DNA from: a bacterium
Lineage (GTDB): Bacteria; Actinomycetota; Acidimicrobiia; Acidimicrobiales; Bin134
Reading direction: 5' to 3'
Assembly: GCA_028820035.1 (NCBI GenBank)
Contig: JAPPKI010000284.1
Location: forward strand, 1,683-9,076
Length of the DNA stretch: 7,394 bases
A program made the position numbers and the translations under genes. The notes under the pieces are model-generated. The model did no database searches, had not been told where the DNA came from, and saw only the letters and a program-made list of their open reading frames with translations. Within the stretch, counting starts at the first letter, position 1, and each line of letters starts with the position of its first letter. This document shows positions 5,584 through 7,394 of this stretch, piece by piece.

Positions 5584-7394
5584 ATGACTGAGATTTATCG
5601 CAACGCGAATGCCGCCATCGACGAACGGGTTGCCGACCTTCTCGGGCGCATGACGCTCGAGGAGAAGGTGGCCCAGCTAGGAGCGATTTGGCTCACTGCT
5701 CTGGTTCAAGACGAGAACTTCGATGCCGACCATGCCGCCGAGATGTTGGCCGACGGCATCGGACAGGTCACCCGCATCGGCGCAAGCACCGGACTGCTGG
5801 CCAACGAATCAGCACTACTGGGCAACGAAATCCAACAGGTACTGGTGGAACGCACCCGACTGGGGATTCCAACGGTGATCCATGAGGAGGGCGTCGGCGG
5901 ATTCCTCCATCGCGGCGCCACCACATTCCCCCAGGGGTTGGGTCTGGCGGCCACCTGGAATGTGGATCTCATGGCCGAGGTGGCGGAGGTGATCCGCACC
6001 CAGATGACCGCCGTTGGCGCCCGCCACAACCTCTCCCCCGTCCTCGACGTCGCCCGGGATCCCCGATGGGGCCGAGTGGAGGAGACCTACGGAGAATCAC
6101 CCGAGCTGTGCGCCCGAATGGGTGTTGCCTACGTGCGTGGGCTCCAGACCGACGATTTGGCCAACGGCGTGGTGTGCACTGGCAAGCATTTCCTGGGCTA
6201 CGGGTACTCCCTCGGGGGCCGGAATCAAGCACCTGTCCACCTCGGCAATCGCGAGCTTCGCGAGGTGTATGCCGAGCCGTTCGCGGCTGCAATCCGTGAG
6301 GCCGGCCTGGCCTCTATCATGAACAGCTATTCCTCGATCGACGGTGTGCCGGTGGCGGCCAGCCGAGCGATGCTGACCGATCTCCTGCGCGGTGAGCTTG
6401 GCTTCGAGGGAACGGTGGTGGCCGACTACTTCGCGGTGATGCAGCTGCACTTCAACCACATGACTGCGGCAGATGCCACTGAGTCAGCCGTCCAATCGCT
6501 CAGCGCAGGGCTTGATATCGAGCTGCCGGCGCTCGACTGCTACAAGAACTTGCCCACCGCAGTCCGAGATGGGCGGATCGACGAATCCATCATCGACGAG
6601 TCGTGCGCTCGGGTGCTCGCCCAGAAGTTCCAACTTGGGCTGTTCGAGAACCCCTATGTGGACGCCGGTGCCGCCATAAGCGTCTTCGACACGCCCGACC
6701 AGCGGGCACTGGCCCGGCAGGCCGCGGCCGAAGGAGTGATCCTGCTCAATAACGACGGCGTGCTACCCCTCAGCCCATCGGTCTCCAAGGTGGCGGTGAT
6801 CGGCCCCCACGCCGACGATCCTCGCCTTCTCCAAGGCGATTACCACTACCCCACCCATCTGGAGATCATCTATCAGAACCGCAGCGCGGAGATGCTCGAA
6901 GCCATGGAAGCGCTCGGGATCGAAGAAGGGCTCGACCAGTTGCCTGAGGCTGGCGGGACGTTCTCCCCGGGACCGCACTTCACTCCCCATGTGACACCAC
7001 TGGACGGATTACGGACCGCGCTGCCCAGCGTCGAGATCGTCCACGCGGCGGGATGTGCCGACACTGGCGACGACGCATCGGGCATTGAAGACGCCGTTGC
7101 GGCCGCGGTATCAGCCGACGTCGCCATTGTGTGCGTGGGCGCCCGCTCGGGGTTGGTCGCTGACGCGACAGTGGGCGAGGCCCGCGATGCCACCGACCTG
7201 GGCCTTCCCGGCGCGCAGTCGCAACTGGTAGCCGAGGTAGCGGCCACCGGCACACCCATCGTGGTTGTGGTGATCAGCGGCCGGGTCCACACCCTCGAGG
7301 CCGAGTCTGCGGTTGCCAACGCCCTCATTTGGTCGATCCTTCCCGGCGAAGAGGGCGGTTCGGCCATCGCCCAAGTGCTGACCGGCGAGGTGAA
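5584..7394 (+). CDS. GH3-family beta-glycosidase, 3' end beyond window
   Basis: The first 603 residues of a glycoside hydrolase family 3 enzyme, which removes terminal beta-linked sugars by a retaining mechanism. The N-terminal barrel shows LLGRMTLEEKVAQLG (res 19-33), VIHEEGVGG (98-106), FPQGLGLAATWN (115-126), a DPRWGRVEETYGE stretch (159-171), KHFLGYG with K201/H202, GGRNQAPVHLG (211-221) and FEGTVVADYFAV, where D281 is the expected nucleophile. The C-terminal alpha/beta sandwich begins near VILLNNDGVLPL (385-396) and includes GEARDATDLGLPGAQ (531-545); usual sequences have DR where this has DA (535-536). An insert-like stretch with HYPTHLEIIY (421-430) and a Gly/Pro/His-rich loop (456-470) lies between. 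No signal peptide is seen, so it probably acts on imported glycosides in the cytoplasm. The ATG is preceded by a weak GAAAG site. The preferred sugar (glucose, xylose or other) is undetermined. Confidence 0.93.
   Translation, partial: MTEIYRNANAAIDERVADLLGRMTLEEKVAQLGAIWLTALVQDENFDADHAAEMLADGIGQVTRIGASTGLLANESALLGNEIQQVLVERTRLGIPTVIHEEGVGGFLHRGATTFPQGLGLAATWNVDLMAEVAEVIRTQMTAVGARHNLSPVLDVARDPRWGRVEETYGESPELCARMGVAYVRGLQTDDLANGVVCTGKHFLGYGYSLGGRNQAPVHLGNRELREVYAEPFAAAIREAGLASIMNSYSSIDGVPVAASRAMLTDLLRGELGFEGTVVADYFAVMQLHFNHMTAADATESAVQSLSAGLDIELPALDCYKNLPTAVRDGRIDESIIDESCARVLAQKFQLGLFENPYVDAGAAISVFDTPDQRALARQAAAEGVILLNNDGVLPLSPSVSKVAVIGPHADDPRLLQGDYHYPTHLEIIYQNRSAEMLEAMEALGIEEGLDQLPEAGGTFSPGPHFTPHVTPLDGLRTALPSVEIVHAAGCADTGDDASGIEDAVAAAVSADVAIVCVGARSGLVADATVGEARDATDLGLPGAQSQLVAEVAATGTPIVVVVISGRVHTLEAESAVANALIWSILPGEEGGSAIAQVLTGEV

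Noticed and set aside
6873..7367. 164-residue minus-strand frame opposite the GH3 gene
   Set aside because: The plus-strand GH3 frame is continuous through this stretch with family motifs; the antisense frame is Ala/Ser/Pro-rich and has no motif.

Overview
The window looks like a piece of a GC-rich bacterial genome, most likely actinobacterial. Codons favour G/C in the third position, genes sit in tight same-strand runs, and the gene kinds (SnoaL/VOC-like small enzymes, 'SSDTH'-type amidohydrolases, divergent crotonases) are typical of Actinomycetota such as Acidimicrobiia and mycobacteria-like lineages. This is an inference from style; there is no rRNA or other marker gene. The first ~90 bases look like a poor-quality sequence end rather than normal genomic DNA.

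Layout. (1) 1-481, plus strand: the 3' part of a macro-domain (ADP-ribose-binding) protein whose 5' end is degraded by T/G-rich, poly-G sequence. (2) 495-4299, minus strand: a four-gene run, read right to left. It encodes a metal-dependent amidohydrolase-2 protein, an aldose 1-epimerase-like protein, a two-domain alpha/beta-barrel-like protein of unknown function (its start overlaps the preceding stop as ATGA), and an atypical crotonase-fold protein. The crotonase may also have its own leaderless promoter. (3) 4300-4406: a 107-bp divergent intergenic region that must hold the promoters for both directions. (4) 4407-7394, plus strand: a VOC-family protein, a TauE/SafE-type membrane transporter with a problematic start, and a GH3 beta-glycosidase cut off by the right edge of the window.

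The two arms start back-to-back from one short intergenic region and so may be co-regulated. Together they offer a sugar-releasing enzyme (GH3), an enzyme that interconverts sugar anomers (epimerase-like), an eight-helix exporter/importer for an organic anion (TauE-like), and four small-molecule enzymes (amidohydrolase/decarboxylase, crotonase, VOC, unknown barrel). A reasonable but unproven reading is a catabolic locus for a glycosylated small molecule. Several of the enzymes carry non-standard residues at textbook catalytic or metal positions, so their exact reactions cannot be named. No tRNA, rRNA, CRISPR array, insertion sequence or phage feature was seen. The longest stretch without a gene is the 107-bp divergent region.
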